The notes under the pieces: generated by a model
Seen by the model: the letters and a program-made list of their open reading frames with translations, nothing else
Told to the model about the DNA's origin: nothing
The model's database searches: none
Translations under genes and position numbers: made by a program
Virus record (IMG/VR): IMGVR_UViG_3300032087_001544
Coordinates: 1-35,355 of that record
DNA: 35,355 nt
Origin: a virus
Reading direction: 5' to 3' (one strand)
Part shown: piece after piece, positions 22,104 to 29,963 of the stretch
Position numbering within the stretch: position 1 is the stretch's first letter
Layout: every line of letters begins with the position of its first letter

Positions 22104-22153
22104 TCTCTAATAAAAATGACTAACTATGTATAAAATAGAGATAGCAAATATAA

Positions 22154-22552
22154 CTAAAGTTTATCTATTAGACCCTTATAATATTCTATTTTTTCTAATA
22201 GTTCTAGATCAGTGTGTTTTACTATTTCTCGACTTTGCTGTAATAGCTCAGCAGCTTTGTCGTAGCCATATTCTTTGTTTAGATTCTGTGAGAAGATATA
22301 AGCCTGTCCATAACGCCCTACATTACAGCCGTAACACTGGGGTCTGCAGTTCTCTTCTGACCATCTTAAAGCTCTAGACGCTCTAGAAATAAAGTGACCA
22401 TTCTGTATGCCTTCGCCCTTCCAGTATGCTTTTTTATTACAAGTATAGCACTTTACATAGCCTAGCTTGTCTGCATACTTTCTACGTATGTATTCACTAA
22501 ACACTGTGTCTAGTTTCTTGACTATGTTTTTTCTGGTTAGCTTTCTAGGCAT
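22154..22552 (-). CDS. ninG: NinG/Rap-like recombination nuclease
   Basis: 132 residues. C35 and C38 (KCYTC), N51-G52-H53 (QNGHFISR) and C69/C73/C76 (NCRPQCYGCN) form the conserved Cys/His set of phage lambda NinG (Rap), an HNH-related endonuclease that resolves recombination intermediates. Lambda NinG is longer (about 200 residues); the core alone is present here, with a basic N-terminus MPRKLTRKNIVKKL. Starts one base after the stop of the gene before it and closes a transcript at the terminator 22103-22072. Confidence 0.85.
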   Translation of the reverse strand: MPRKLTRKNIVKKLDTVFSEYIRRKYADKLGYVKCYTCNKKAYWKGEGIQNGHFISRASRALRWSEENCRPQCYGCNVGRYGQAYIFSQNLNKEYGYDKAAELLQQSREIVKHTDLELLEKIEYYKGLIDKL

Positions 22553-22780
22553 TTAGCATTGATTAATAAGCAGCTCCTTACCTAAGTGCTCGTCTATACT
22601 TTTTATAGCTCTATAAATAAAGCGACTGTCTCTTCTAGTGTTTTCTCTCTCTGTTTTAGTCGAGTCGCTGCCTAGATTTGTATACATAGTAGCGTCTATT
22701 TCTAAAAGAGTATCTATTTTGCGTTTGTCACTCCAGGTTTTGTAACCTACAATCTTTAAAACTCTGTCTTGTAATTCCAT
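22553..22780 (-). CDS. Small conserved phage protein, 75 aa
   Basis: MELQDRVLKIVGYKTWSDKR, then LLEIDATMYTNLGSDSTKTE and SRFIYRAIKSIDEHLGKELL. The DATMYTNLGSDSTKxER block is familiar from early genes of Bacteroidetes phages. First gene after the CTAGTCTA repeat array. Function unknown. Confidence 0.65.
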   Translation of the reverse strand: MELQDRVLKIVGYKTWSDKRKIDTLLEIDATMYTNLGSDSTKTERENTRRDSRFIYRAIKSIDEHLGKELLINQC

Positions 22781-22848
22781 ACTGTAAAAATAAAACTAAA
22801 AAAATTAAACTAAAATTTGGTTATTAAAAATAAATAATGCTTTTTACT

Positions 22849-22950
22849 ATAGACTAGTCTATTATATTACTAGTCTATTATTATACTAGTACATAAATAC
22901 TACTCTATATATACTAGTCTATTATATTCTAGTCTATACATACTAGTCTA
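22849..22950. repeat. Tandem CTAGTCTA repeat array (candidate origin or control region)
   Basis: Exact CTAGTCTA octamers start at 22854, 22870, 22914, 22929 and 22943, with degenerate units near 22886 and 22900, giving a period of 14-16 bases in very AT-rich sequence. The first unit is within a 14-bp palindrome ATAGACTAGTCTAT (22849-22862). Two partial copies (CTAGTCT at 22988 and 23003) lie in the neighbouring gene. Regular direct repeats in AT-rich DNA beside replication genes look like origin iterons; binding sites for a regulator are an alternative. Bases 22781-22848 are AT-rich with no gene. Confidence 0.8.
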
Positions 22951-23082
22951 TTTGCCTTGACCTCTATATTTTTTCTGGTAATTTTTGCTAGTCTTTAATT
23001 TACTAGTCTTTGACTTGGCGTGTACGCCAGGTCTTTTAACTTGCTTACGCTCAATGTGTATAAACCCTTTAGCCTTTGCCAT
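22948..23082 (-). CDS. Small basic protein, 44 aa
   Basis: ATG at 23082 lies 14 bases inside the end of the holin gene. Product MAKAKGFIHIERKQVKRPGV then HAKSKTSKLKTSKNYQKKYR, ending GQGK. The KRPGxHAKSK...YRGQGK pattern recurs in tiny genes of Bacteroidetes phages. Strongly basic, so nucleic-acid binding is plausible. Its stop is inside the last repeat unit of the array. Confidence 0.75.
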   Translation of the reverse strand: MAKAKGFIHIERKQVKRPGVHAKSKTSKLKTSKNYQKKYRGQGK

Positions 23083-23524
23083 TACTAATAGCTTTGTATT
23101 TTTCTACGCCTCTAGATCCAAAGTACGCTAGCATAGCTGTAATCGTAGAAGACTTTAGTAATTCTATCCACTCTAAGCCTACAGTAAACTCGATGTTTGC
23201 ACTGTCTAGTATCGCTATTAGAGTAGTCATAAAAATTAAGTATAATAATACTAAAGGGCGTACATTACGTGCTAACCAACTGCTACTACTTAAATCAGCT
23301 TGCCACCTAGCAGTAACGCTCTCTAGCTCTAATTTGTCCATTTCGAGCATTTTAAGAGCTTTTTCCTTGTCTAGTGGACTCAATGTATTCTCCTTACTAA
23401 TTAAGTTCTTTAAAACGCCTAGAAATCCCTTGTCTGGTAATACTTCTGACATTCCACTAAACAACCCTTTCTCGCCTATGAGGAACGAGCCGACTTTAGT
23501 GTCTTTAAATTTCTTTTTAGACAT
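23069..23524 (-). CDS. Holin (3-TM-type)
   Basis: 151 residues. After a charged N-terminal half, ARWQADLSSSSWLARNVRPL leads into hydrophobic LVLLYLIFMTTLIAILDSA (about 90-108), and a second segment SSTITAMLAYFGSRGVEKY (about 126-144). The RWxxDxxSxxWLxxxVRPL...YFGSRGxEKY pattern is that of the phage/GTA 3-TM holin family. It forms lesions that let the amidase reach the wall, and lies next to the amidase. Confidence 0.8.
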   Translation of the reverse strand: MSKKKFKDTKVGSFLIGEKGLFSGMSEVLPDKGFLGVLKNLISKENTLSPLDKEKALKMLEMDKLELESVTARWQADLSSSSWLARNVRPLVLLYLIFMTTLIAILDSANIEFTVGLEWIELLKSSTITAMLAYFGSRGVEKYKAISNGKG

Positions 23525-23660
23525 TCCAGCGTAATTGAAATTGTACTAAGAATAAATACAAATTAGCCTCGTGGTAATTATAGTTAGGCTTTGGTCTGTA
23601 GTAACTAGCTCCTATTAAAAAACTAGTAGGTATTAGTGAAATAATGCTAAAATCGTACAT
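23517..23660 (-). CDS. Small protein of the lysis cassette, 47 aa
   Basis: ATG at 23660 just after the amidase stop at 23662; TAA overlaps the holin start by 8 bases. MYDFSIISLIPTSFLIGASY, then a YLFLVQFQLRWNV end: two moderately hydrophobic stretches joined by YRPKPNYNYHE. Tiny proteins ending xFLxxQxRW are found beside phage amidase genes in this group. Possibly lysis-related; function unknown. Confidence 0.65.
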   Translation of the reverse strand: MYDFSIISLIPTSFLIGASYYRPKPNYNYHEANLYLFLVQFQLRWNV

Positions 23661-23661
23661 A

Positions 23662-24075
23662 CTAAAATCTATTGCTTATATTATCGTATTCTTGTTTTGC
23701 GTCGAAACTAGGACACGCTTTCTGGCTAAAGTCTTTATGTCCATAGATCGTACCGCCGTAAGTATCTTTTAGCTGGCATAGTAAATCTACTAAAGAGTCT
23801 TTTTGTTCAGCTGTTCTAGTGTCTAACCACTCGCCGTTTTTACCAGTACCACCAGCGTAAGCAACTCCTATGCTGTCCCAGTTTTCGCCTTTAGTGTGTG
23901 CTCCAGACTGTTCTATAGGTCTACCCTCTTCTACAGTGCCGTCTGTACGTACTAAAAAATGGTAGCCTACGTCTCGCCAGCCTCGCTCTTCTACGTGCCA
24001 CTTGCGTACAGTCTCTATAGATACGTCGCCTGGTGTAGCTGTGCAGTGTACTATTATTTTATTTATTTTTCGCAT
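23662..24075 (-). CDS. N-acetylmuramoyl-L-alanine amidase (endolysin, amidase_2)
   Basis: 137 residues, a single catalytic domain like T7 lysozyme. Zn ligands H10 (VHCTATP), H113 (GHKDF) and C121 (ACPSFD); Y38 (DVGYHF) and K119 match the catalytic Tyr and Lys. It cuts the bond between muramic acid and L-Ala in peptidoglycan. No signal peptide is visible, so release needs the holin downstream. Overlaps the upstream membrane protein gene by 13 bases. Confidence 0.92.
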   Translation of the reverse strand: MRKINKIIVHCTATPGDVSIETVRKWHVEERGWRDVGYHFLVRTDGTVEEGRPIEQSGAHTKGENWDSIGVAYAGGTGKNGEWLDTRTAEQKDSLVDLLCQLKDTYGGTIYGHKDFSQKACPSFDAKQEYDNISNRF

Positions 24076-24422
24076 TGTTTATACTCAAAGTTTTGACCAG
24101 TTACAGATAGTTTATTAATTACGTCGCTTTGTAAGCTGCGTAGCATTTTCTCTATATTGTCTTTTTCTTCGACTAGCTGTTTTACTTTTGTTTCTAGGCT
24201 TTGGCTTTTAGCTTGTAGCTCTGACACTTCTTCTGGGTTTTTACCTATAAACGTATAAATAACTACGCTTAGAGATCCTACTAGCATACCGACTATAACT
24301 TTAAATATGTCGTTATTTGTGTCTGGTATCTCATAGAACGCTAAAAACAACAAGAGACCCATTACTAGGAAAAATATAATCCCAGCTCCTAAATACCCTC
24401 GTAAGTCTTTATCTTTAATCAT
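24063..24422 (-). CDS. Two-TM membrane protein with coiled coil, lysis cassette
   Basis: 119 residues. Hydrophobic segments at about 12-30 (AGIIFFLVMGLLLFLAFYE) and 42-58 (IVGMLVGSLSVVIYTFI), then a coiled coil LQAKSQSLETKVKQLVEEKD. This layout suits an accessory holin or a Bacteroidetes spanin-like protein; it lies immediately before the amidase. No Cys lipobox, so not an o-spanin. Role inferred from position. Confidence 0.65.
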   Translation of the reverse strand: MIKDKDLRGYLGAGIIFFLVMGLLLFLAFYEIPDTNNDIFKVIVGMLVGSLSVVIYTFIGKNPEEVSELQAKSQSLETKVKQLVEEKDNIEKMLRSLQSDVINKLSVTGQNFEYKQCEK

Positions 24423-24571
24423 TTCTTTTTAATCTCGTACCATTTCTGAATAGTGTAGCCTATAGTAACTACAAGCAAAAGTATTTTCAAAGCACTCTCT
24501 ATGTGGTCGATTGCGGTTATTGTCATTGTGGATAGGTTCGCTATGTAAACTTTAAAACTTGTAGTGTCCAT
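24419..24571 (-). CDS. Small membrane protein, 50 aa
   Basis: The longest frame begins at 24601, inside the previous gene, but the ATG at 24571 (MDTTSFKVYIANLSTMTITA) starts 4 bases after the previous stop and is the more likely start. One TM segment (ALKILLLVVTIGYTIQKW) and a basic end (YEIKKK). It overlaps the next gene by 4 bases. Possibly part of the holin set. Confidence 0.65.
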   Translation of the reverse strand: MDTTSFKVYIANLSTMTITAIDHIESALKILLLVVTIGYTIQKWYEIKKK

Positions 24572-24575
24572 AATT

Positions 24576-24938
24576 CTATTCTTTAAAATTCCAGCCAGCA
24601 AACGTATGTACGCCGTTGTCTTCTATGTCTATTTCTTTACTACTCCAGCCATATGGGTACTGTACAGTAGAGTTACCGTCTTCGTCTGTTTCTGTTATTT
24701 CGCTAGACTTCCATAAAACGTCTACAGAATATTTGTCAGACTGCGTACCCTCTGTCTCAACTTCGCCTTCTTCGTTGTAGGTAGGCTCGACTGTCCACAA
24801 GTAGCCTAGTTTTACAACTGTATGGCTATGCGAAGGCTGGTCGTTACCATCTTCGTCTTGTACAGACGGTAGAGCATTGATCCTAGACTCTGCCTGGCTT
24901 TGACTGTCAAATTCATATTTCTTAAATATATACTTCAT
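24576..24938 (-). CDS. Small beta-rich protein between fibres and lysis genes
   Basis: 120 residues, acidic. MKYIFKKYEFDSQSQAESRI, then HSHTVVKLGYLWTVEPTY and YSVDVLWKSSEI, ending GVHTFAGWNFKE. The pattern of KLG..W and VDVLW...YG...HTFxGW is seen in small genes following fibre genes of other Bacteroidetes phages. Possibly a fibre assembly or virion-associated protein. Confidence 0.6.
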   Translation of the reverse strand: MKYIFKKYEFDSQSQAESRINALPSVQDEDGNDQPSHSHTVVKLGYLWTVEPTYNEEGEVETEGTQSDKYSVDVLWKSSEITETDEDGNSTVQYPYGWSSKEIDIEDNGVHTFAGWNFKE

Positions 24939-24948
24939 TTTAATTTAA

Positions 24949-26118
24949 TTAACTTGTTAGTGTTTGTAATTCGCTATCGCTTAGTGCTTCGTTAAAATAT
25001 ATTAGTTGTTTGCATTTTCCGTAGAAATCAAGACCACCTCCGCCATCTTCAAATCGTAAAGTATTTAATCCTGTTGGTGTGTTTCCACTATTGTCAGTGC
25101 TAACCTCTACGCCATTTATCCATAATGCGAAGTCATCTTGCTTGTATTTAACAGCCACCTTATTAAAATCAGTTACGTCTGTTACAGTATAAAATCCACC
25201 TGCCTGAAAAACATTATTACTTATAACTTGATAATCTATTCTGTTTGTTGCAGCTCCGTATAATATCTCAATTCTATCGGTATAATCTCCATCAGATATA
25301 GCTATTCTTCTGCTTGTGCCACTACTTACAAACGATGCTATTTCAGCAAACAAAACCCCTTCGCTGTCGTTAAACTCTGCACTTGTACCTGAACCATTAC
25401 AGATATCGGCTGAGCGTGATACCGCACCTCCTGACGTTGGTATATATGAAGTTGTATAGCTTCCTTCCTCTACTTGTCCACCGAAAACCTGAAAGTCCGT
25501 TGCTGTACCATTTATACTTCTATAGTCAACAATATATACATAATTTACACTTGCACCTCTTTGAAAAGTAATCTGTTCTCTTTGCCATTTACCTGTAAAA
25601 GTAATTGATTTTTCAGCACCCACACCGCCACTTCCAACAGCTATTGCTCTTATAGTTGTAGTTTCTCCAATAACACCTTTGTAATATAACGAATAAGTTA
25701 AAGAACCTGAACCTCCACTCAAAGTTTCAAAACAATGAGAATTGTTTGTATCATTTGTAATGACTCTTGTAGATGTTTTACTTCCATCAGGAGACACGCC
25801 ATAATTAGCAGTTAATGAGCCACCACCTGTATTAAAAGTAAATATAGATGCAAGGTTAACGCTTTGAATTAATAAATTTGTTCTACTCGGCTCTAAAAGC
25901 AAATGAGGACAATCTCCTACTACGCCATTAGTTAGTGGATAGTCTAAGCGTGGTATATCATCGCCTACTGTTTCTATGAGTCCATCTTTGTTTACTCGTG
26001 TCGCAGTCGAACCACTACCAAAATTAAAATCCCCATCGCCATTAGCAGGTAAGACAGAGTATAACTCGCCATCTCTATAACCACTTGGTATTAACGCTAT
26101 TGATGCTTTATCGTACAT
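24949..26118 (-). CDS. Lectin-like tail fibre protein, paralogue 3
   Basis: 389 residues. Starts MYDKASIALIPSGYRDGELY, then FNFGSGSTATRVNKDGLIET and HLLLEPSRTNLL, a linker found in many phage fibres. Residues about 90-230 form one beta-sandwich (carbohydrate-binding-like), and residues about 255-385 another concanavalin/LamG-like unit with DSEGVLFAEIAS, YKQDDFALWINGVEVS, TLRFEDGGG, KCKQLIYFNEALSDSELQTL. Two further paralogues precede it, 1-2 bases apart. Role: host surface recognition. Starts with the module shared by gene 1. Confidence 0.8.
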   Translation of the reverse strand: MYDKASIALIPSGYRDGELYSVLPANGDGDFNFGSGSTATRVNKDGLIETVGDDIPRLDYPLTNGVVGDCPHLLLEPSRTNLLIQSVNLASIFTFNTGGGSLTANYGVSPDGSKTSTRVITNDTNNSHCFETLSGGSGSLTYSLYYKGVIGETTTIRAIAVGSGGVGAEKSITFTGKWQREQITFQRGASVNYVYIVDYRSINGTATDFQVFGGQVEEGSYTTSYIPTSGGAVSRSADICNGSGTSAEFNDSEGVLFAEIASFVSSGTSRRIAISDGDYTDRIEILYGAATNRIDYQVISNNVFQAGGFYTVTDVTDFNKVAVKYKQDDFALWINGVEVSTDNSGNTPTGLNTLRFEDGGGGLDFYGKCKQLIYFNEALSDSELQTLTS

Positions 26119-26119
26119 A

Positions 26120-27289
26120 CTAACTTGTTAATTTTTCTAATTGTTCGTCTGTAAGAGCTTCTGTAAATACTTGTACGTTTCTTACTTTGCCGTAGAATTT
26201 GTTACTACCTCCACCTTGTTCAAATCTTAATGTATTTAAACCACTAATTGAAGTAGCTGTAAAACCTGCTCGTACTGTTTTTTGTACACCATTAACATAA
26301 ACTCTGTAATCGGATTTTGATGCACCATACTTTACAGCTATTTTTAAATTGTCTGTTAAATCATACCCTGCATCGCCATATATTGATTCTGATGAACCTG
26401 TACCATTATTGTATAAATTTAAATTGCCATTCGTTCTGTATGCTATCATAATACAATTGCTTACTGTACCATCACTAATTGAAATGTGCCTGTGAGAATC
26501 ATCTTCATTAGTAAGTGCTTCTATTTCCGCATACAATACTCCTTCACTATCGTTAAAGTCTTGTGCAGAGCCACTATTATTACATAGGTCTGCATTACGA
26601 GTGGAAGCCGCACCTGTGGTGTTAATTAGACTTGTGCTATAATCTCCTTGCTCTAATTGACCACCCCAAGCTAAAATATCTAAATCAGTATCGCTACCAA
26701 ATGAGCTAAATACTCCAAAATTAAAAAACGCACTTCCTGAAGCATTGTTGCAAGAAACTTCAAATCTTTGCCATTGTGGAGTTACTGTATAAGATTGTTG
26801 TACAGAGTTTCTACCATATATAGCTACTTCTTGATTTTCAGTTGTATTGCTTTTAAGATATATAGAGCCATAGTAATCATCATTAAAGGCACTTGTGTTT
26901 GTGCTTTTTAAAGAATAATTACTCCCACTTGCTGACATTTGTAACCTTGTAGCTTCATTTTCTCCGTTAGGTGCTTCTGCATAGTTTGCAGTTTCTGTAA
27001 GAGTACCACCAACTGTAACTGTAGTAAATTGCGATATATCGTTGCTATAAGTAGCATAATTAGTCCTACTCGGCTCTAAGAGTAGATGCCCTTTAGTGTC
27101 ATTAGTAAAGTCTATTCTTGGCACTCCTGAAGCAGCAGATGCGATTAAACCATCTCTACCTACATACGTTGCAGTAGAACCCCTTGAAAAGTCAAACTCT
27201 TTGTTAAAGAATAAACCACTATTGTCGTTATATGCTAATAGCTTATCTTCTTTTACTGCCCAATTACCATTTCCTAATTTTACTGCCAT
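26120..27289 (-). CDS. Lectin-like tail fibre protein, paralogue 2
   Basis: 389 residues, the same length as the next gene. FDFSRGSTATYVGRDGLI and GHLLLEPSRTNY lead to a beta-sandwich (QWQRFEVSCNNASGSAFF), then DSEGVLYAEIEA, IAVKYGASKSDYRVYVNG, LNTLRFEQGGG and KVRNVQVFTEALTDEQLEKL: the C-terminal lectin unit. Differs from its neighbours mainly in loops and in the middle domain, as expected for receptor-binding variants. Separated by one base from the gene before it. Confidence 0.8.
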   Translation of the reverse strand: MAVKLGNGNWAVKEDKLLAYNDNSGLFFNKEFDFSRGSTATYVGRDGLIASAASGVPRIDFTNDTKGHLLLEPSRTNYATYSNDISQFTTVTVGGTLTETANYAEAPNGENEATRLQMSASGSNYSLKSTNTSAFNDDYYGSIYLKSNTTENQEVAIYGRNSVQQSYTVTPQWQRFEVSCNNASGSAFFNFGVFSSFGSDTDLDILAWGGQLEQGDYSTSLINTTGAASTRNADLCNNSGSAQDFNDSEGVLYAEIEALTNEDDSHRHISISDGTVSNCIMIAYRTNGNLNLYNNGTGSSESIYGDAGYDLTDNLKIAVKYGASKSDYRVYVNGVQKTVRAGFTATSISGLNTLRFEQGGGSNKFYGKVRNVQVFTEALTDEQLEKLTS

Positions 27290-27290
27290 T

Positions 27291-28937
27291 TTATATAATT
27301 GTATAGTTGTTTGCTTCTGCTAATAGTCTAAAGGATTCGTAACCCTCGCCTGTCAGTCTTTCAAGTAAATCATTACTTAGTGCTTCTTTAAATACTGCTA
27401 CGCATTTTACATCTCCGTAGAAGTCATACGAAGTATTGGTAGCAAATCTAAATTTTAATTCTTGTAAATTCAAACCTGATATAGTATTGCTATCACTACC
27501 TACTAAAGTGCCATCGTGAAAAACCTTAAACCCACTTGAATTATAGCTTAAAGCTATTTTGTTGTAACTACCATAATTGAAAGCAGACGATATGTTATTT
27601 GTACCTGAGCTTGACCCTACGAGTACGTCAAAATCATTAGAATTATCAATAAGAGCAATTTGCAATCTATTGTTAAGTGCATCTCCAATAGTTATCATAG
27701 AAAATGCGTTATCTAAAGCATTAGAGTCTTTTTTTATCTCTGCATATAGCACACCCTCACTATCATTAAACAAGTCAGCATTACCACTATTGTTTGCTAC
27801 GTCAGCAGAGCGAGTTACTGTTGAACCGCTTGTTGGTATGTAGGACGTTAGGTAATCCCCACTTTCTAACTGAGCAGCCCAAGCATAAATACCACTACTT
27901 GGTATATCGTCAATCCAAAGACCTTGTCTTGCCCCGTGTAAATTATCTTCAATTAAATCAAATCTCTGCCAATTTTCAGTTACTGATAATGTTTTTTGAG
28001 TTTGAGTCAACACAGGGTCTTTAAGCACTACATTAACAGTACCTGTAACGCTTTTTAGATATATACTTCTTGACACTACACCTATAAGAGTGCTTGATGC
28101 TTGATAATAAAACCCATTTGAGCCATTACTAACTATTTTAGAAGCATTATACTCTCCACTTGGGCTTAAAGTTTCAGTTGTATTAGAAGTTATAGTTGTG
28201 GGTGATTGAACAGTCCATTGCGTAAAATCCTCTGAGTAAGGTAAATAATTAGTCCTCTGTGGTTCGAGCAAAAGATGACCACAAGTTCCAGCGCCTGAAT
28301 AAGGTGAATAATCTATTCTTGGTAAGTCGGTATCGTCTGTTACTAATTTAGCAGATACATTTGATATTGTAGATGTAGCACCATCTTTTGTTCTAATTCT
28401 AAAAGCACCATTTCCTGTTACAATTATATCAAAGTTATTTGTGCCGACCTCTAATACTTTGTAAACTAAACCGCTTCCATTTATTAACTCCAATTTATTA
28501 GCAATACTTAATGCATCAACTGTTATTGATACTCTATACTTTTTGCCAACTGTTATTATATCTTGATTGATATAAGCATTTAGACTTGTAGAGTCCATTG
28601 ATACTGTACCATCTCCAAATGTAACGTCTGATTGAGAAGTCCAACCTGTGCTACCATCATTAAAATCGCCATTAGTAACGAGTTCAGTAGGCAAGACTTG
28701 ATAAGGCGGTATAATAGTATTTAAGCTACCATCTGAATATCCAGTTGGCGTTAGTAAAATACTCATTTTACCTAATAGATCTTCATCTTCAAACTCTTGT
28801 AATTGATTTCTAGTGCATTGCACATTTTCAATATACTCTGAGTTTCTAGTTAAAGCTGATATTAGATTTTGGATAAAAGTCGTTATTGTTGGTATACCTA
28901 GTATAGCACTAGCTAAACCCAATATGCTTGGAGCCAT
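27291..28937 (-). CDS. Lectin-like tail fibre protein, paralogue 1 (long form)
   Basis: 548 residues. N-terminal 55 residues are unlike its paralogues (MAPSILGLASAILGIPTITT, with a hydrophobic helix, then SEYIENVQCTRNQLQEFEDE), probably a virion anchor. An extra domain follows (TPTGYSDGSLNTIIPPYQ, VTNGDFNDGSTGW, up to about 190), then GHLLLEPQRTNYLPYSEDF, a sandwich, and the lectin end with DSEGVLYAEIKKD and VAVFKEALSNDLLERL. It has the 88-bp repeat shared with the left-edge fibre gene. First of three fibre genes; starts 4 bases after the previous stop. Confidence 0.8.
   Translation of the reverse strand: MAPSILGLASAILGIPTITTFIQNLISALTRNSEYIENVQCTRNQLQEFEDEDLLGKMSILLTPTGYSDGSLNTIIPPYQVLPTELVTNGDFNDGSTGWTSQSDVTFGDGTVSMDSTSLNAYINQDIITVGKKYRVSITVDALSIANKLELINGSGLVYKVLEVGTNNFDIIVTGNGAFRIRTKDGATSTISNVSAKLVTDDTDLPRIDYSPYSGAGTCGHLLLEPQRTNYLPYSEDFTQWTVQSPTTITSNTTETLSPSGEYNASKIVSNGSNGFYYQASSTLIGVVSRSIYLKSVTGTVNVVLKDPVLTQTQKTLSVTENWQRFDLIEDNLHGARQGLWIDDIPSSGIYAWAAQLESGDYLTSYIPTSGSTVTRSADVANNSGNADLFNDSEGVLYAEIKKDSNALDNAFSMITIGDALNNRLQIALIDNSNDFDVLVGSSSGTNNISSAFNYGSYNKIALSYNSSGFKVFHDGTLVGSDSNTISGLNLQELKFRFATNTSYDFYGDVKCVAVFKEALSNDLLERLTGEGYESFRLLAEANNYTII
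28653..28740. repeat. 88-bp near-identical repeat, copy 2 (other copy 99-186)
   Basis: 86 of 88 bases match positions 99-186 in the same orientation. Inside the extra N-terminal domain of fibre paralogue 1. Confidence 0.9.
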
Positions 28938-28940
28938 ACT

Positions 28941-29441
28941 TTATTCTAATCCTAAGATATGCGTTGCTGTTGTTCCTGTTGATAATACTCTTTGTACTTG
29001 TAATGGTACGTATGAATTACTTGCTACGTTTTTAAGAATAACACTATCATCACCTGTACCCGCTGGTAATACTGCTACATCACCACTTGTTCCTACGAAT
29101 AAGCTGTAACCATTGTAGCCAAATTTTAGATCACCACCGTTTCCTTTATAAATCTTATAGCTATAACCAGCCACAGCTGATATAGCAGATTTTAAAGTTA
29201 TTACTGTATCTGAATCTACAGTTTCTACTTCTGCCATTTCTCCATTTACAATAACTACATCGCCACCTCTAATATTATAACCAGATGCATTTGAAGAGCT
29301 ATTTAAAAAAGTAGCTGATGCATCAGTTAAAGTGTTACCTGTTGTAGAACTAGTACCACCTACAATACTTCCTGGTTGTGGAATATTTATAGTATCACTA
29401 GGTACAACGTCAATTGCTTTTGTTGGTTGATTACTTGCCAT
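28941..29441 (-). CDS. Probable virion decoration/structural protein
   Basis: 166 residues beginning MASNQPTKAIDVVPSDTINI. The rest is beta-rich with Gly/Thr/Ser repeats (TSSTTGNTLTDASATFLNSS, GGDVVIVNGEMAEVETVDSD, GGDLKFGYNGYSLFVGTSGD). This QPTKAIDVVPSDTxNIP start is one I associate with small virion proteins of marine tailed phages. It is the last gene before the fibre cluster. Structural role by pattern only. Confidence 0.55.
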   Translation of the reverse strand: MASNQPTKAIDVVPSDTINIPQPGSIVGGTSSTTGNTLTDASATFLNSSSNASGYNIRGGDVVIVNGEMAEVETVDSDTVITLKSAISAVAGYSYKIYKGNGGDLKFGYNGYSLFVGTSGDVAVLPAGTGDDSVILKNVASNSYVPLQVQRVLSTGTTATHILGLE

Positions 29442-29452
29442 TGATTATATTT

Positions 29453-29653
29453 TTATTGTTTAGCTCTTTGAGTTATAGGACCTGGTTTATATTCGCAAGG
29501 ATATTTTTTAACTTGCATACCAGTAATACCTGAACTACTACCTTTACCCATTGGAAATCCAGTGGTGTCTAGTGGCCCGTCCCAAACGTGTGATTCTCCT
29601 ACTTGTCCTTCAAGAACAGGTTTTCTAATTAACTTTTCTATATTGTGATCCAT
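29453..29653 (-). CDS. Small protein of unknown function, 66 aa
   Basis: MDHNIEKLIRKPVLEGQVGE then HVWDGPLDTTGFPMGKGSSS and YPCEYKPGPITQRAKQ. Gly/Pro-rich, without predicted helices or membrane segments. Between two small genes with 5-11 base gaps; codon use agrees with neighbours. Could be a small virion protein. No family recognised. Confidence 0.6.
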   Translation of the reverse strand: MDHNIEKLIRKPVLEGQVGESHVWDGPLDTTGFPMGKGSSSGITGMQVKKYPCEYKPGPITQRAKQ

Positions 29654-29658
29654 AATTT

Positions 29659-29961
29659 TTATTTTACGTCGTAAGTTTCTCCACCAACTTCAAATGTACT
29701 AGCGCCTGATGCTTTTGCTTCTGCTAAAGCTCCAGTGAACTCATTACCTTCTAAAGGTGATTCCATCATAAATCCAGAACCAACAGACATTTGTCTTTGC
29801 TCAGGTGTACCATAAATAGTTTGCGCCATACCTTGCGTTTGAGGACTAAACACTGGTTTAGCCGTACCCATTTGGTTAGCAGGCATAGGTGGTTGGTAAG
29901 TCATCGTCATAGTTGGATCTACCATTTTCATAGATGATCCGTGATCTTCGTGTTTAGCCAT
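29659..29961 (-). CDS. Small Met/Gly/Pro-rich protein, 100 aa
   Basis: Begins MAKHEDHGSSMKMVDPTMTM and continues with many Met, Gly and Pro (QPPMPANQMGTAKPVFSPQT) before a short ordered end (AEAKASGASTFEVGGETYDV). Looks largely disordered, perhaps a minor virion or scaffolding-type peptide. Two bases after the stop of the gene at 29964. No family recognised. Confidence 0.6.
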   Translation of the reverse strand: MAKHEDHGSSMKMVDPTMTMTYQPPMPANQMGTAKPVFSPQTQGMAQTIYGTPEQRQMSVGSGFMMESPLEGNEFTGALAEAKASGASTFEVGGETYDVK

Positions 29962-29963
29962 AA

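Noticed and set aside
22145-22152. A second TATATTTG box after the NinG gene
   Set aside because: No gene follows before the terminator and no -33 element is present.
16965-22780. A DNA polymerase or primase in the replication block
   Set aside because: I looked for polymerase and TOPRIM/primase motifs in all frames of the supported genes and saw none.
22849-22950. CRISPR array for the CTAGTCTA repeats
   Set aside because: Units are only 8 bases with 14-16-base spacing and no unique 30-base spacers; it looks like iterons or operators.
24571-24601. Start of the 60-residue frame at 24601 for the small membrane protein
   Set aside because: It would lie within the previous gene for 26 bases; the ATG at 24571 is 4 bases after that stop and gives the compact protein.
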